Source: Clostridium folliculivorans (GTDB lineage Bacteria; Bacillota; Clostridia; Clostridiales; Clostridiaceae). Taken from it: a stretch of 64,000 bases of DNA. The position numbers were made by a program, and so were the translations under genes. How positions within the stretch are numbered: the first letter of the stretch is position 1; every line of letters begins with the position of its first letter. The stretch spans positions 303,152 to 367,151 of the forward strand of contig NZ_BQXY01000005.1 in NCBI RefSeq assembly GCF_024341905.1. Direction: 5' to 3'. The notes beneath the pieces are model-generated. The model ran no database searches. It saw nothing but the letters and a program-made list of their open reading frames with translations, and was not told the DNA's origin. Positions 1 through 8,648 of the stretch are shown here, piece by piece.

Positions 1-114
1 AATGCAAAATTTACTTGCAATATATGGATTGAAAAGATGATAATTGATATGAATTCAATATATCAATTTAACAACTGATTTTGAATTTAATTCTAGAAAG
101 TTTAGGAGTAATAC

Positions 115-864
115 ATGGAGATTGGAATTTTAATTTTTATTTTAGGATTAGTCATTGGAAGTTTTTTAAATGTATGTATTTATAGAATACCAAGAGGAGA
201 GTCTATATCTTTTCCTCCTTCACATTGCACTGATTGTAAGACTCAAATCAAACCTTATGATTTAATACCAGTGATAAGTTATTTATTTTTAGGAGGAAAG
301 TGCAGGAACTGTGGTAGCAAGATATCTATTAAGTATCCCTTGCTTGAGTTATTCACTGCAATAATATTTTTACTAATATATAGCCAATATGGCCTATCAA
401 TTGAACTTATAAAGTTTTTAATATTAGCGGTATTTTTAATAGTTATAGCATTTATTGATTTTAATACACAGGATGTATATGCAGTTACAACATATCCATG
501 TCTTTTTATTGGAGTGGCATTTATATTGATAGACAAATTCTATCTACATAGTGATATAATGACGTACTTAATTGGATTAGTGGTAGGAGTTGGAGTGATT
601 GGACTTATAGTTATACTTACAGGGGCTATGGGCACAGGAGATATAGAGATAGCAGCTATATGCGGTATATATTTAGGATGGAGCAATACGCTGATTACAA
701 TATTTTTTGCATTCATTATTGGAGCGATTATTGGTGTGTTACTTATAGCCTTGAAGAAGAAAGGAAGAAAAGATCCTATTGCATTTGGTCCGTTTTTGGC
801 TATTGGAACAATGATAGCAATGCTATATGGTGATAAAATAATAAAAATTTATCTTAATATATAG
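115..864 (+). CDS. pilD: Type IV prepilin peptidase / methyltransferase (PilD-like)
   Basis: Membrane aspartyl protease that cleaves the short basic leader of type IV prepilins and N-methylates the new N-terminus. The 249-residue length fits the family. The N-terminal GSFLNVCIYRIPRGES stretch and two CxxC pairs (near residues 40-43 and 63-66) are the family's cytoplasmic zinc-type domain. A first acidic site is seen in FIDFNTQDV and the second in GTGDIE, the GxGD protease signature. About seven hydrophobic segments are visible. The start follows AGGAG. It heads the pilus cluster, and its likely substrates are the pilin-like proteins encoded at 4163, 7812, 8649 and 10871. Confidence 0.93.
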   Translation: MEIGILIFILGLVIGSFLNVCIYRIPRGESISFPPSHCTDCKTQIKPYDLIPVISYLFLGGKCRNCGSKISIKYPLLELFTAIIFLLIYSQYGLSIELIKFLILAVFLIVIAFIDFNTQDVYAVTTYPCLFIGVAFILIDKFYLHSDIMTYLIGLVVGVGVIGLIVILTGAMGTGDIEIAAICGIYLGWSNTLITIFFAFIIGAIIGVLLIALKKKGRKDPIAFGPFLAIGTMIAMLYGDKIIKIYLNI

Positions 865-1193
865 ATATATGGATAGATAATTAATATATTTTATATTTAA
901 TTGTAGAATTTAAATTTAATATATTTATATTTTTGTCGAAAAATATTGGGTGTTATGTAAAATTCGCTAAATATAAACCTTATTAGTCGGTTTTTAAGAC
1001 AGATTTAGAAGATTTCAGATTGTGTTTAATAGTAAGTTTAATTCATATAAAAAGTAACCATGAAATTATGTCTTTAGTTACCAAATCATGGCAGAATTTT
1101 TGGGTTGCTTTATTAAACTTCACTTTGTATACTTATTATTATATGAAGTAAGATTATAATTTATTCAACCTATTTGGTTGGAAGGAGATACTA
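865..1193. other. Gene-free leader between pilD and pilB
   Basis: No ORF with a ribosome binding site is seen in these 329 bases. The region is very AT-rich and probably carries the promoter for pilB and the genes after it. It contains two interleaved inverted repeats (1054-1091), described separately. I looked for class I or class II c-di-GMP riboswitch cores, which often precede clostridial pilus genes, and found none. Confidence 0.6.
1054..1091 (+). promoter_or_regulatory. Interleaved inverted repeats (possible pseudoknot) before pilB
   Basis: GTAAC (1054-1058) can pair with GTTAC (1077-1081). CCATGA (1058-1063) can pair with TCATGG (1086-1091). The order is A-B-A'-B', which is compatible with an H-type pseudoknot or with two alternative hairpins in the leader of pilB. 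The stems are short, so chance is possible. Confidence 0.25.
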
Positions 1194-2885
1194 ATGGAGG
1201 GAGTAATTAAGAGAAGACTGGGTGACATGCTCGTGGAGTCTGGTAAGATATCTATGCCTCAACTTCAGGAAGCTCTTAAGAAACAAAGGATAACTGGTAA
1301 GAAGTTGGGTGAAATGCTTATAGAGCTGAAAATGGTAACTTCAGAAGATATCATGGAAGTTTTAGAAAAGCAAACAGGAATAAAAAGAATAAACCTTAAT
1401 ATTACAACCTTTGATAAAAGAGCTCTAAAAGTAGTACCAGAAAGCGTTTGTGATAAGCATGAACTAATACCTTTTGGTTTTAATGAAAATAGAATAATGG
1501 TAGCAATGTGGGATCCACTTAATATATTTGCTATCGATGACGTTTCGATTTCATCTGGATTTGAAGTTGAAACATATATATGTACAAGAGAAGAAATTAA
1601 AAAACATATAGAAATGCAATATTCAAGTCAGAAGGTGACTAAAGCTGCTGAGGAACTTTCTAAGGGTAAGTTAGAAGCAAAAACAATTCAAGTTCAGGAA
1701 GAAGAACAGTTTGATGATATAAAGAATGCACCAGTGGTAAAGATGGTTGAATATTTATTTAAGAATGCTATAGAGATGAGAGCATCTGATATACACATTG
1801 AACCTTTTGAAGATGAGATAAGAATAAGATATAGAATAGATGGACAACTGCAGACTACAAACTCTTTAGAACCTGAAAGCCAAGCTGCACTTGTTACTAG
1901 AATAAAGATACTGGCAGGACTTAATATAGCAGAAAAAAGAATACCTCAGGACGGAAGAATTATAACTAAAGTGGGACATAAGGATGTGGATCTGAGAGTT
2001 TCAATATTACCTGTGGTAGCCGGTGAAAAGGTTGTAATAAGAATACTAGATAGAGAAAGCTATCAAATAGGAAAAGAAAGACTTGGGATGAAGAATGATG
2101 ACTTAGAGGTTTTAGAAAGAATAATAAAATCTCCACATGGAATTGTTCTAGTTACAGGACCTACAGGTAGCGGAAAATCAACTACTCTTTATACAGTGCT
2201 TAATGAGCTAAATACTGGTGATGTTAACATAGTAACTGTCGAAGATCCAGTGGAATATACCTTGAAAGGTGTAAATCAAGTTAATGTAAACACCAAAGCA
2301 GGACTCACCTTTGCAAACGGTCTTAGATCTATATTAAGACAAGACCCTGACATTGTAATGATAGGTGAGATAAGAGATAGTGAAACTGCAGAAATAGCTA
2401 TAAGAGCTGCCATTACGGGTCATTTAGTATTAAGTACACTACATACTAATGATGCTCCTTCTTCTGTATTAAGATTAGTAGATATGGGGATTCAACCTTA
2501 TTTGGTTTCTACATCTTTAGCAGGTATAGTTGCCCAAAGACTAGTAAAAAAGATATGTCCTAATTGTAGACAAGCTCATGAAGCTTCAGCTTATGAAAAG
2601 GCAATCTTAGGAGAAAAGCATAATGAACCAATTACTATTTATAGGGGTTCAGGCTGTGGGTATTGTAATAACACGGGTTACTCAGGTAGAGTGGGTGTTT
2701 ATGAAATAATGGAAGTAACTAGAGAACATAGAGATATGATTTTAAATACTAGAGACTCAAATCAATTAATGGATTTATCAATAAAAAATGGGATGAAAAC
2801 TCTTGGTATGGCATGTAAGGAGCTTGTTTTAGAAGGTGTAACCACTGTGGAAGAGATGGCTTCTATTGCTTTCTTAAAAGAGTAG
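1194..2885 (+). CDS. pilB: Type IV pilus assembly ATPase PilB (GspE/PulE family)
   Basis: Cytoplasmic hexameric ATPase that powers pilus extension. The 563 residues include an N-terminal MshEN/GspII_E-type domain (about 1-150) and a secretion-ATPase core. Walker A GPTGSGKST lies near residue 322, followed by an Asp-box region (VEDPVEYT) and a Walker B region (QDPDIVMIGEIRD). The zinc-binding cysteine pairs CPNC (near 454) and CGYC (near 487) are typical of extension ATPases. The start follows GGAGA. It sits directly upstream of pilC, as in most type IV pilus operons. No PilT retraction ATPase is encoded in the window. Confidence 0.95.
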   Translation: MEGVIKRRLGDMLVESGKISMPQLQEALKKQRITGKKLGEMLIELKMVTSEDIMEVLEKQTGIKRINLNITTFDKRALKVVPESVCDKHELIPFGFNENRIMVAMWDPLNIFAIDDVSISSGFEVETYICTREEIKKHIEMQYSSQKVTKAAEELSKGKLEAKTIQVQEEEQFDDIKNAPVVKMVEYLFKNAIEMRASDIHIEPFEDEIRIRYRIDGQLQTTNSLEPESQAALVTRIKILAGLNIAEKRIPQDGRIITKVGHKDVDLRVSILPVVAGEKVVIRILDRESYQIGKERLGMKNDDLEVLERIIKSPHGIVLVTGPTGSGKSTTLYTVLNELNTGDVNIVTVEDPVEYTLKGVNQVNVNTKAGLTFANGLRSILRQDPDIVMIGEIRDSETAEIAIRAAITGHLVLSTLHTNDAPSSVLRLVDMGIQPYLVSTSLAGIVAQRLVKKICPNCRQAHEASAYEKAILGEKHNEPITIYRGSGCGYCNNTGYSGRVGVYEIMEVTREHRDMILNTRDSNQLMDLSIKNGMKTLGMACKELVLEGVTTVEEMASIAFLKE

Positions 2886-2918
2886 TAATTTCTTTAAGAA
2901 AAGAGGTGTTTAAAGCAC

Positions 2919-4121
2919 ATGCCTAATTTTAAATATAAAGCAATGAATGAAAATGGTGATAGACTGCAAGGTACCTATGCTGCAGATACTAGAGATGAAG
3001 TAATGGATATGATAAGTGCGAATAATTATTATCCGCTTCTAGTGGAAGAAATACAGCAAGGTACAACTATAGATTTTTCAATGTTCAATAGAGTTACTAC
3101 AAAAGATATTTCTATCTTTTGTAGACAGTTTTATACCATGCTAGATGCTGGTGTATCTATAAATAGTTCACTCAACATACTTGCAAGGCAGCTTCCAAAT
3201 AAAAAGCTTAGAGAAGTACTTTCAAAGGTTGAGGATAATGTTAAAAAGGGTGAAACTCTATCTGAGTCGATGAAACTACAAGGTAAGGTTTTTCCAGACT
3301 TACTTATAAGTATGGTGGAGACTGGCGAGATGAGTGGTAATTTAGATAGTGTAATGCTTAGAATGTCTACTCATTTTGAGAAGGAAAATAAGATTAACAA
3401 TAAGATAAAAGGTGCAATGGTTTATCCTACTGTGCTAAGTTTACTGGCAGTAAGTGTTGTAACAATACTTTTAACCTTTGTAATGCCAACTTTTATAGAT
3501 ATGTTTACACAAAGTGGGGTAGTACTTCCACTACCTACAAGAATTTTACTTTTTATTAGTGGAGCTTTAAGTAAGCATGGCTTAATAATACTTTTAATAA
3601 TAGTATTGGTAGTCTTGGGCTTGAGATATTATTTTAAAAGTGATAGTGGGCAGCTATTTATAAGTAAGTTTAAACTTACATTTCCCGTACTAAAAGGACT
3701 AAATCAAAAAATAATTGTGTCTAGATTTACTAGAACTTTATCTACTATGTTATCTAGTGGTGTAAGTTTGGTGCAAGCCTTAGAGACTGTATCAGACGTA
3801 GTTGGAAATAAAATAGCTCAAGATAAATTACTAGAAATAAGAGAAGAACTCATAAAAGGTGAAGGTTTATCCAAGCCTATTGAAGAAAGTAAGATCTTTC
3901 CACCGATGCTTGCTTCTATGATAAAGATTGGGGAAGAGTCTGGGTCTTTAGACGAAATATTGAACAAAACTGCTGACTTCTATGATGAAGAAGTAGAAAC
4001 TACCATACAAACTACTACAGCGCTAATTGAACCTTTACTTTTAATAGTGATGGGCGGAGTAGTTGGATTCATTGTAATATCAATAATGATGCCAATGTTT
4101 ACTATGTATAACAATATGTAG
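2919..4121 (+). CDS. pilC: Type IV pilus inner-membrane platform protein PilC
   Basis: Polytopic platform protein (T2SF/GspF family) that couples the PilB motor to pilin polymerisation. At 400 residues it has the usual two tandem T2SF domains, the first around 65-190 and the second around 265-390. Each carries a conserved FCRQFYTML- or SRFTRTLSTMLSSG-type opening and a G-E-x-SGxLD motif (TGEMSGNLD, IGEESGSLD). Membrane segments are visible near 165-190, 205-230 and 370-395. It lies 33 bases after pilB and 41 bases before the major pilin, consistent with one operon. Confidence 0.94.
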   Translation: MPNFKYKAMNENGDRLQGTYAADTRDEVMDMISANNYYPLLVEEIQQGTTIDFSMFNRVTTKDISIFCRQFYTMLDAGVSINSSLNILARQLPNKKLREVLSKVEDNVKKGETLSESMKLQGKVFPDLLISMVETGEMSGNLDSVMLRMSTHFEKENKINNKIKGAMVYPTVLSLLAVSVVTILLTFVMPTFIDMFTQSGVVLPLPTRILLFISGALSKHGLIILLIIVLVVLGLRYYFKSDSGQLFISKFKLTFPVLKGLNQKIIVSRFTRTLSTMLSSGVSLVQALETVSDVVGNKIAQDKLLEIREELIKGEGLSKPIEESKIFPPMLASMIKIGEESGSLDEILNKTADFYDEEVETTIQTTTALIEPLLLIVMGGVVGFIVISIMMPMFTMYNNM

Positions 4122-4162
4122 TAGCTTAGTATATAATTTAAAAATTCAAGGAGGATTAATTG

Positions 4163-4582
4163 ATGACAAATGCATTAACATCAACACTTAAGAAGAAAAA
4201 GAAAGGATTTACTTTAATCGAGCTTATAATAGTTATAGCTATTATAGCAATTATAGCAGCAATAGCTGTGCCAAATTACACAAAAGTAAGAAATGATTCA
4301 AGAGTAAAAGCTGATAAAGAAAGCGCTGAAACTGTAAAGAAAATAACTCAAACACTTTTAATTGATGGAACTCTAAGCAATTCTGATGGATCAGTTACAT
4401 TAACTTTTACTAATAAAGCTCTTACTAGTGCAGTATCAGGTTCAAAAACTCTTACTGATTACTATAAGGATGTCAAGGCACCTCAAGAAGATGGAGCGAC
4501 TACTTATGCTATAACAATAAGTAGTACTGATGGAACAGTAAGTGTTAACAATGGAAAATCTGTAAACACTGCAACTCCATAA
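4163..4582 (+). CDS. pilA: Major type IV pilin (prepilin)
   Basis: Class III-signal prepilin with a short basic leader ending KKKKKG, followed by FTLIELIIVIAIIAIIAAIAVPNY: the G/F cleavage site, Glu at +5 and the hydrophobic assembly helix. The mature protein is about 122 residues, small for a pilin, with a Ser/Thr-rich globular part and no cysteine. The ATG at 4163 lies eight bases after GGAGG and is preferred over a TTG three bases earlier. A strong hairpin lies just downstream. It is probably the main pilus subunit because of its position after pilC and its separate downstream hairpin. Confidence 0.9.
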   Translation: MTNALTSTLKKKKKGFTLIELIIVIAIIAIIAAIAVPNYTKVRNDSRVKADKESAETVKKITQTLLIDGTLSNSDGSVTLTFTNKALTSAVSGSKTLTDYYKDVKAPQEDGATTYAITISSTDGTVSVNNGKSVNTATP

Positions 4583-4607
4583 TATACTGAATTAATGAAA
4601 TGTGATA

Positions 4608-4643
4608 TAAAGTGTAAAGTTATCCATATAACTTTACACTTTA
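4608..4643 (+). terminator. Perfect 16-bp hairpin after pilA
   Basis: Arms 4608-4623 and 4628-4643 are exact reverse complements with a 4-base loop. No T tract follows, so this is more likely a processing or stabilising hairpin, or a partial terminator, that keeps pilA mRNA more abundant than the pilM transcript downstream. Confidence 0.6.
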
Positions 4644-4808
4644 AACTATATTCTCCCATAACTTAGCTTACATATGCCTAAAACTCATTATCCATACAGT
4701 TTTAAGTATATATAAACTAAAGTTAAATTGAACTCAATGAGAAACATATTTAATTAAAATATATATGCGATTAGTAAAACTAAAACAGAAAATCGGAGGT
4801 TCAAGTAA

Positions 4809-5960
4809 ATGGATTTCAGTAAAGTAAAAGACTTAATGAATGTAGATATAAGTGACCTTAAAAATAAAATAAGAAATAAACCTATTGAAAAGAAGCCAGT
4901 TAAAAAGAAAGAGTTAAATAGAAAAGTGGTTTCTTTTGATTTTGGAAGTGACACTACTAAGGTGGTAGTTGGGAAGTACTATAAGGATCAATTAGAGATA
5001 GAAAGATTGATTACTGCCAAAACTCCTGTAGATGCAGTAGGAGATGGAAACATATTAAATCAAGATGTGATGACTGTTTTTTTAGAGCAGCTTCTTAATA
5101 ACAATAAAATCAATATAAAAGATGCCATATGTACAAATAACTCTACTAGTGTAATTAATAGAGAAGTTGTTATACCTGCAGTACAAGAGGATGAACTTAG
5201 TACAGTGGTTAAATATGAAATACAGCAATATCTTCCTATAAACATGGATGATTATGTGATACAGCAAAGTATACTTGATAGATTTCAAGTGGAATCAAAA
5301 CTTAAGTTTAAGACCTTAGTAATTACATATCCAGAAAAGTTAGCTATGAAGTATTATAAACTTTTAACTAACTCAAATTTAAAGCCTTTAGCATTAGATA
5401 TATCTTATAATTCCTTAAACAAACTTGTAAACTACAGTAATAAAGTAAATGATGAAGCTTATAGCACAGAAGAAACTTTAGCTTTTATAGATATGGGAGC
5501 AAGTACTCTTAGTGTAAGTATATATAAGGATGGTAAGTTTGAATTTACAAGGCTTATAAAGTCTGGTGGAGCAAATATAGATGGAGCTTTAAGTAGAGCG
5601 ATGGGAATATCTTTAGAAGTTGCTGAAGATATAAAGAAAAACAAAGGTGATTTATCTGTTTCAAGTGATAATGAGGATTCTTCTAATAGGATAATAAGAG
5701 ATGTAGTAGATGAATGGATTATGGAGCTTGAAAGAATAATACAATTTTACAGAAATAAAAAGGTTGGAAATAGTATCGATAAGATATTCTTATACGGAGG
5801 AAGTTCTAACTTAAAAGGAATAGAAAGATATATATTTAATAAATTTTCAATACCTACTTCAAAGGTTAGAACTATGGGCAATGTAAATCTAAACTTAAAA
5901 ATAGCCACTGAGACTATAGAACAGTACTTAAATGTAATAGGTTCTATAATAAGACTGTAA
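4809..5960 (+). CDS. pilM: Type IV pilus assembly protein PilM (actin-like)
   Basis: Cytoplasmic actin/FtsA-like ATPase that binds the N-terminal tail of PilN and links PilB to the alignment complex. The 383 residues include a phosphate-1 type motif near residue 44 (VSFDFGSDTTKVVVG), a second nucleotide motif (FIDMGASTLSVSI) and an adenosine motif (IFLYGGSSNLKGI). A basic N-terminal extension of about 40 residues rich in Lys and Pro precedes the fold. The start follows CGGAGG. The pilM-pilN-pilO order is that of canonical systems. Confidence 0.92.
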   Translation: MDFSKVKDLMNVDISDLKNKIRNKPIEKKPVKKKELNRKVVSFDFGSDTTKVVVGKYYKDQLEIERLITAKTPVDAVGDGNILNQDVMTVFLEQLLNNNKINIKDAICTNNSTSVINREVVIPAVQEDELSTVVKYEIQQYLPINMDDYVIQQSILDRFQVESKLKFKTLVITYPEKLAMKYYKLLTNSNLKPLALDISYNSLNKLVNYSNKVNDEAYSTEETLAFIDMGASTLSVSIYKDGKFEFTRLIKSGGANIDGALSRAMGISLEVAEDIKKNKGDLSVSSDNEDSSNRIIRDVVDEWIMELERIIQFYRNKKVGNSIDKIFLYGGSSNLKGIERYIFNKFSIPTSKVRTMGNVNLNLKIATETIEQYLNVIGSIIRL

Positions 5961-5973
5961 GGGGGATATGAGG

Positions 5974-6537
5974 ATGAATGATTTTAATTTTTTCGCCCCT
6001 TATCAAGGGAAGCAAAAACAGGTAGTAAATAAAAAGATATATATTTATACAGTATCAGCTGTAGTTGCAGTTTTTATTGTTGGGACTTTTGCATGGAACA
6101 GTATAAATGTTTATATGCTTAATAGAGATATAGACAAGTTTCAAAACTCGATAAATTCTCCTAAGGTACAAGCAAAAGTTAAAGAGGCACAGGTATTAAA
6201 TAATAAGTTAGATGTTTTGAATAAATATGAAGGTGGACTTTCAAAGATAAATGAGGGAATGAATTCAAGATCAGTTATTTCTTCAGAATTGCTTAGAAAG
6301 ATAAACTCTACTCTTCCAGAGAATGTTTACTTTAGAAGTATATCCGTTGATGGAAGCAGTCTTAGTTTTCAAGGTGTATCAAAAACTAGGTCTGCTATTG
6401 GAGAACTTCAACATAATATAAAAGGTCTTGACATAATAGCAGAAGGACAAATAGGAAATATTAGTGAAGATGATTCAAGTAACGGAAGTTATAGCTTTGA
6501 CTTAAAATGTACATTAAAGGATGTTGATGGAAAATGA
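5974..6537 (+). CDS. pilN: Type IV pilus assembly protein PilN
   Basis: Bitopic inner-membrane alignment protein. A short cytoplasmic tail (NDFNFFAPY, the likely PilM-binding motif) is followed by a membrane helix around residues 25-45 and an extracytoplasmic coiled-coil and ferredoxin-like domain. The ATG at 5974 is placed eight bases after GGGGG and is preferred. An in-frame ATG at 5968 is too close to the ribosome binding site. The stop overlaps the pilO start (ATGA), indicating translational coupling. Confidence 0.87.
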   Translation: MNDFNFFAPYQGKQKQVVNKKIYIYTVSAVVAVFIVGTFAWNSINVYMLNRDIDKFQNSINSPKVQAKVKEAQVLNNKLDVLNKYEGGLSKINEGMNSRSVISSELLRKINSTLPENVYFRSISVDGSSLSFQGVSKTRSAIGELQHNIKGLDIIAEGQIGNISEDDSSNGSYSFDLKCTLKDVDGK

Positions 6538-7802
6538 AGATAAGTGAGAGAGAAAAGTATTTGTTAGGTATACTCTTAGCTGTTTTGGTAGTTGTGGGTT
6601 ACTATGAATTTGTGTATACAAAGCAAATAAAAAAGATAGATGGACTAAAAACTCAGAAAATCGGCGTAGAGTCAAAATACAATGAGATAATGAGTACAAT
6701 AAATACAATGGATAGTAAGAAAGAAAATTTGAAAATATTAAATGCTAAAATTGAAGATAAATCAAAAAATATTTATCCAGAATTGATTCAAGAGAAATTG
6801 ATATTAGAAATAGATGAGCTTTTAAAAAGTTCTAATTTAAAAGGTAACATAAATTTTTCAAAGCTACAAGTTCAAGGAATAGAGTCAAATAAGAGCAGCT
6901 ATCAACCTTTGCCTAATTCTTCTCTTCAATCCTTGGCTGATCAGTATAATAACGAGAACTCGAAAAACAATTCAGCTAGCAGTTCGAATCAAGCATCAAG
7001 TTCGGGACAGATATCTCAACAAACTGGAAATGATGGACAAACTAAGGATGTAAGTGCTGGAAATACGGCGCAGCAGATAAAGGTAACTTTGAGTTTTAAA
7101 GGAACCTATAGTAATTTGTCATCATTTATAAAAAATGTTGAAGTAAGGGATAAGAGAATAGTTCTTTCGAACTTATCCATGGCACAATCTAATCAAAAAG
7201 AAATCTCAGGAAGCTTAACTATGGAATTTTACGCTGTTCCTAAAATAGGGGATGAAGATAGTAATTATTCTAATTGGTTGCTAAATAATAAGTATGGTAA
7301 GGGGTCGCCTTTTGGAGATGGTCAGATGTCTACTTTAGCTACTACTATTGAGAACTCAGCTAAAGAAAAAGAAGAGAAAAGTGATTTTTCAATGATTGTT
7401 AAACCTATAAATTCAGATTTACCTACTTTGACTATAGGTAAAGATAAGGATCAGAGTAGAACTAGCTATCTATATGCTGATAATCCTGGGATAGAAAAGT
7501 TAGAAGTTACATTTACAAAAGATAAGGATGGAAATTATTATTACAAATATAAAACTAGTAAAAATAGTTACCCGCTTCAATATACTACTAAAGGAATAGG
7601 CTTCACACCTAGTTCTAATGATATAATGTTTAACATATTCTCAACTTTAAGACAAGGAAATGACGATAAGGCTAGTGTAGAGTTAAAGGTGATAAACAAT
7701 ACTGATAAGGTAGTGTCTTTAATAGTAAATGGTGATGATGCAACTAACCCAAGAGTTAGTATAACAGGAGAAGGGACAGCTGTGAATATTACCAAAAGGT
7801 AG
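6534..7802 (+). CDS. pilO: Type IV pilus assembly protein PilO-like
   Basis: Partner of PilN. It has an N-terminal membrane helix (about residues 8-25), a coiled coil (30-80), and a PilO-type domain resumed at LSFKGTYSNLSSFIKNVE (around 185). At 422 residues it is about twice the usual PilO length. The extra parts are a low-complexity Ser/Asn/Gln linker (about 120-175) inserted in the PilO region, and a C-terminal extension (about 265-422) with no recognised motif. Translation is coupled to pilN through the overlapping ATGA. The extension may be a clostridial cell-wall-facing addition. Confidence 0.82.
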   Translation: MKISEREKYLLGILLAVLVVVGYYEFVYTKQIKKIDGLKTQKIGVESKYNEIMSTINTMDSKKENLKILNAKIEDKSKNIYPELIQEKLILEIDELLKSSNLKGNINFSKLQVQGIESNKSSYQPLPNSSLQSLADQYNNENSKNNSASSSNQASSSGQISQQTGNDGQTKDVSAGNTAQQIKVTLSFKGTYSNLSSFIKNVEVRDKRIVLSNLSMAQSNQKEISGSLTMEFYAVPKIGDEDSNYSNWLLNNKYGKGSPFGDGQMSTLATTIENSAKEKEEKSDFSMIVKPINSDLPTLTIGKDKDQSRTSYLYADNPGIEKLEVTFTKDKDGNYYYKYKTSKNSYPLQYTTKGIGFTPSSNDIMFNIFSTLRQGNDDKASVELKVINNTDKVVSLIVNGDDATNPRVSITGEGTAVNITKR

Positions 7803-7811
7803 GAGTAGCGA

Positions 7812-8636
7812 ATGATGTTAAAGAAAAAGAAAAAGGGCATATCTATTATTGAAATAATAACAAGTCTAGCCATTATAGCTATAATTATTATTCCTATGAG
7901 CAACGTTATTATTCACGCAGTAAAGATAAATAAAGGTGGAGAAGATAAGCAGCAAGCAGCATATATTGGGCAACAGATTCTTGAAGGGCTTAATGTTAAT
8001 AATATAGAAGATGCTACAAGTAGTTTTTTATCACAAACCATATCTGTAAATGGTGTATCAAAGGTTTTTAATATCTCAGCTACAGGTAATGGTACTGCTA
8101 ATATTGATGATTATAATGTAACATTAAATGTATCTAAAGATAATAGTATTAATTTATCAGATAGTACTAATACTTATGATTCTACTATAACAGTTGATTG
8201 GCAGGATAGTGCTAAGACAGTTACCGTGAATAAAAGTCCAGACGGAGATTTTACTCCAGATGTAACGAATCTTTATATAGTTTTAAATAGTGATTCTTTA
8301 GAGGTTAAAACTAAAAATGCAGATGGCTCTATTACTAATAGATACAATACTTTGATTACATCAACTTTTAATACTATAGGAGTAAAATTTAAAAATTACA
8401 CTTCTGCTACTCCTTATAACATATATGTAACCAATAATCGAAGTAACCAGGTAAATGTATACTTAGAGAAAACAAAGGATAAACCTAATTGGGCAGTGAT
8501 AAATCCAAATGGTGGAGTAATAGGAACTTATGATGTTATTACTACTAATAACACAGTGAAAAACTATAATGTAGAGATAAAAGTTTCTAAAAGTGGACAA
8601 GAACTGTATGATCTGAAATCAAATATAAGAAAATAG
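7812..8636 (+). CDS. Type IV pilin-like protein (minor pilin, PilV/PilI type)
   Basis: The leader KKKKKG is followed by ISIIEIITSLAIIAIIIIP, a prepilin-type signal with Glu at +5, so PilD should process it. The mature part is about 265 residues with a long Ser/Thr/Asn-rich beta region. The start ATG follows AGGAG by six bases. The place after pilO and before two more pilin-like genes is typical for minor pilins that prime assembly and cap the fibre. I cannot assign a specific minor pilin name. Confidence 0.83.
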   Translation: MMLKKKKKGISIIEIITSLAIIAIIIIPMSNVIIHAVKINKGGEDKQQAAYIGQQILEGLNVNNIEDATSSFLSQTISVNGVSKVFNISATGNGTANIDDYNVTLNVSKDNSINLSDSTNTYDSTITVDWQDSAKTVTVNKSPDGDFTPDVTNLYIVLNSDSLEVKTKNADGSITNRYNTLITSTFNTIGVKFKNYTSATPYNIYVTNNRSNQVNVYLEKTKDKPNWAVINPNGGVIGTYDVITTNNTVKNYNVEIKVSKSGQELYDLKSNIRK

Positions 8637-8648
8637 GGGGTGAAAATA

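Noticed and set aside
865..1193. c-di-GMP riboswitch upstream of pilB
   Set aside because: Looked for ACGCAAAGC (class I) and GCACTTG (class II) cores in the leader; neither is present.
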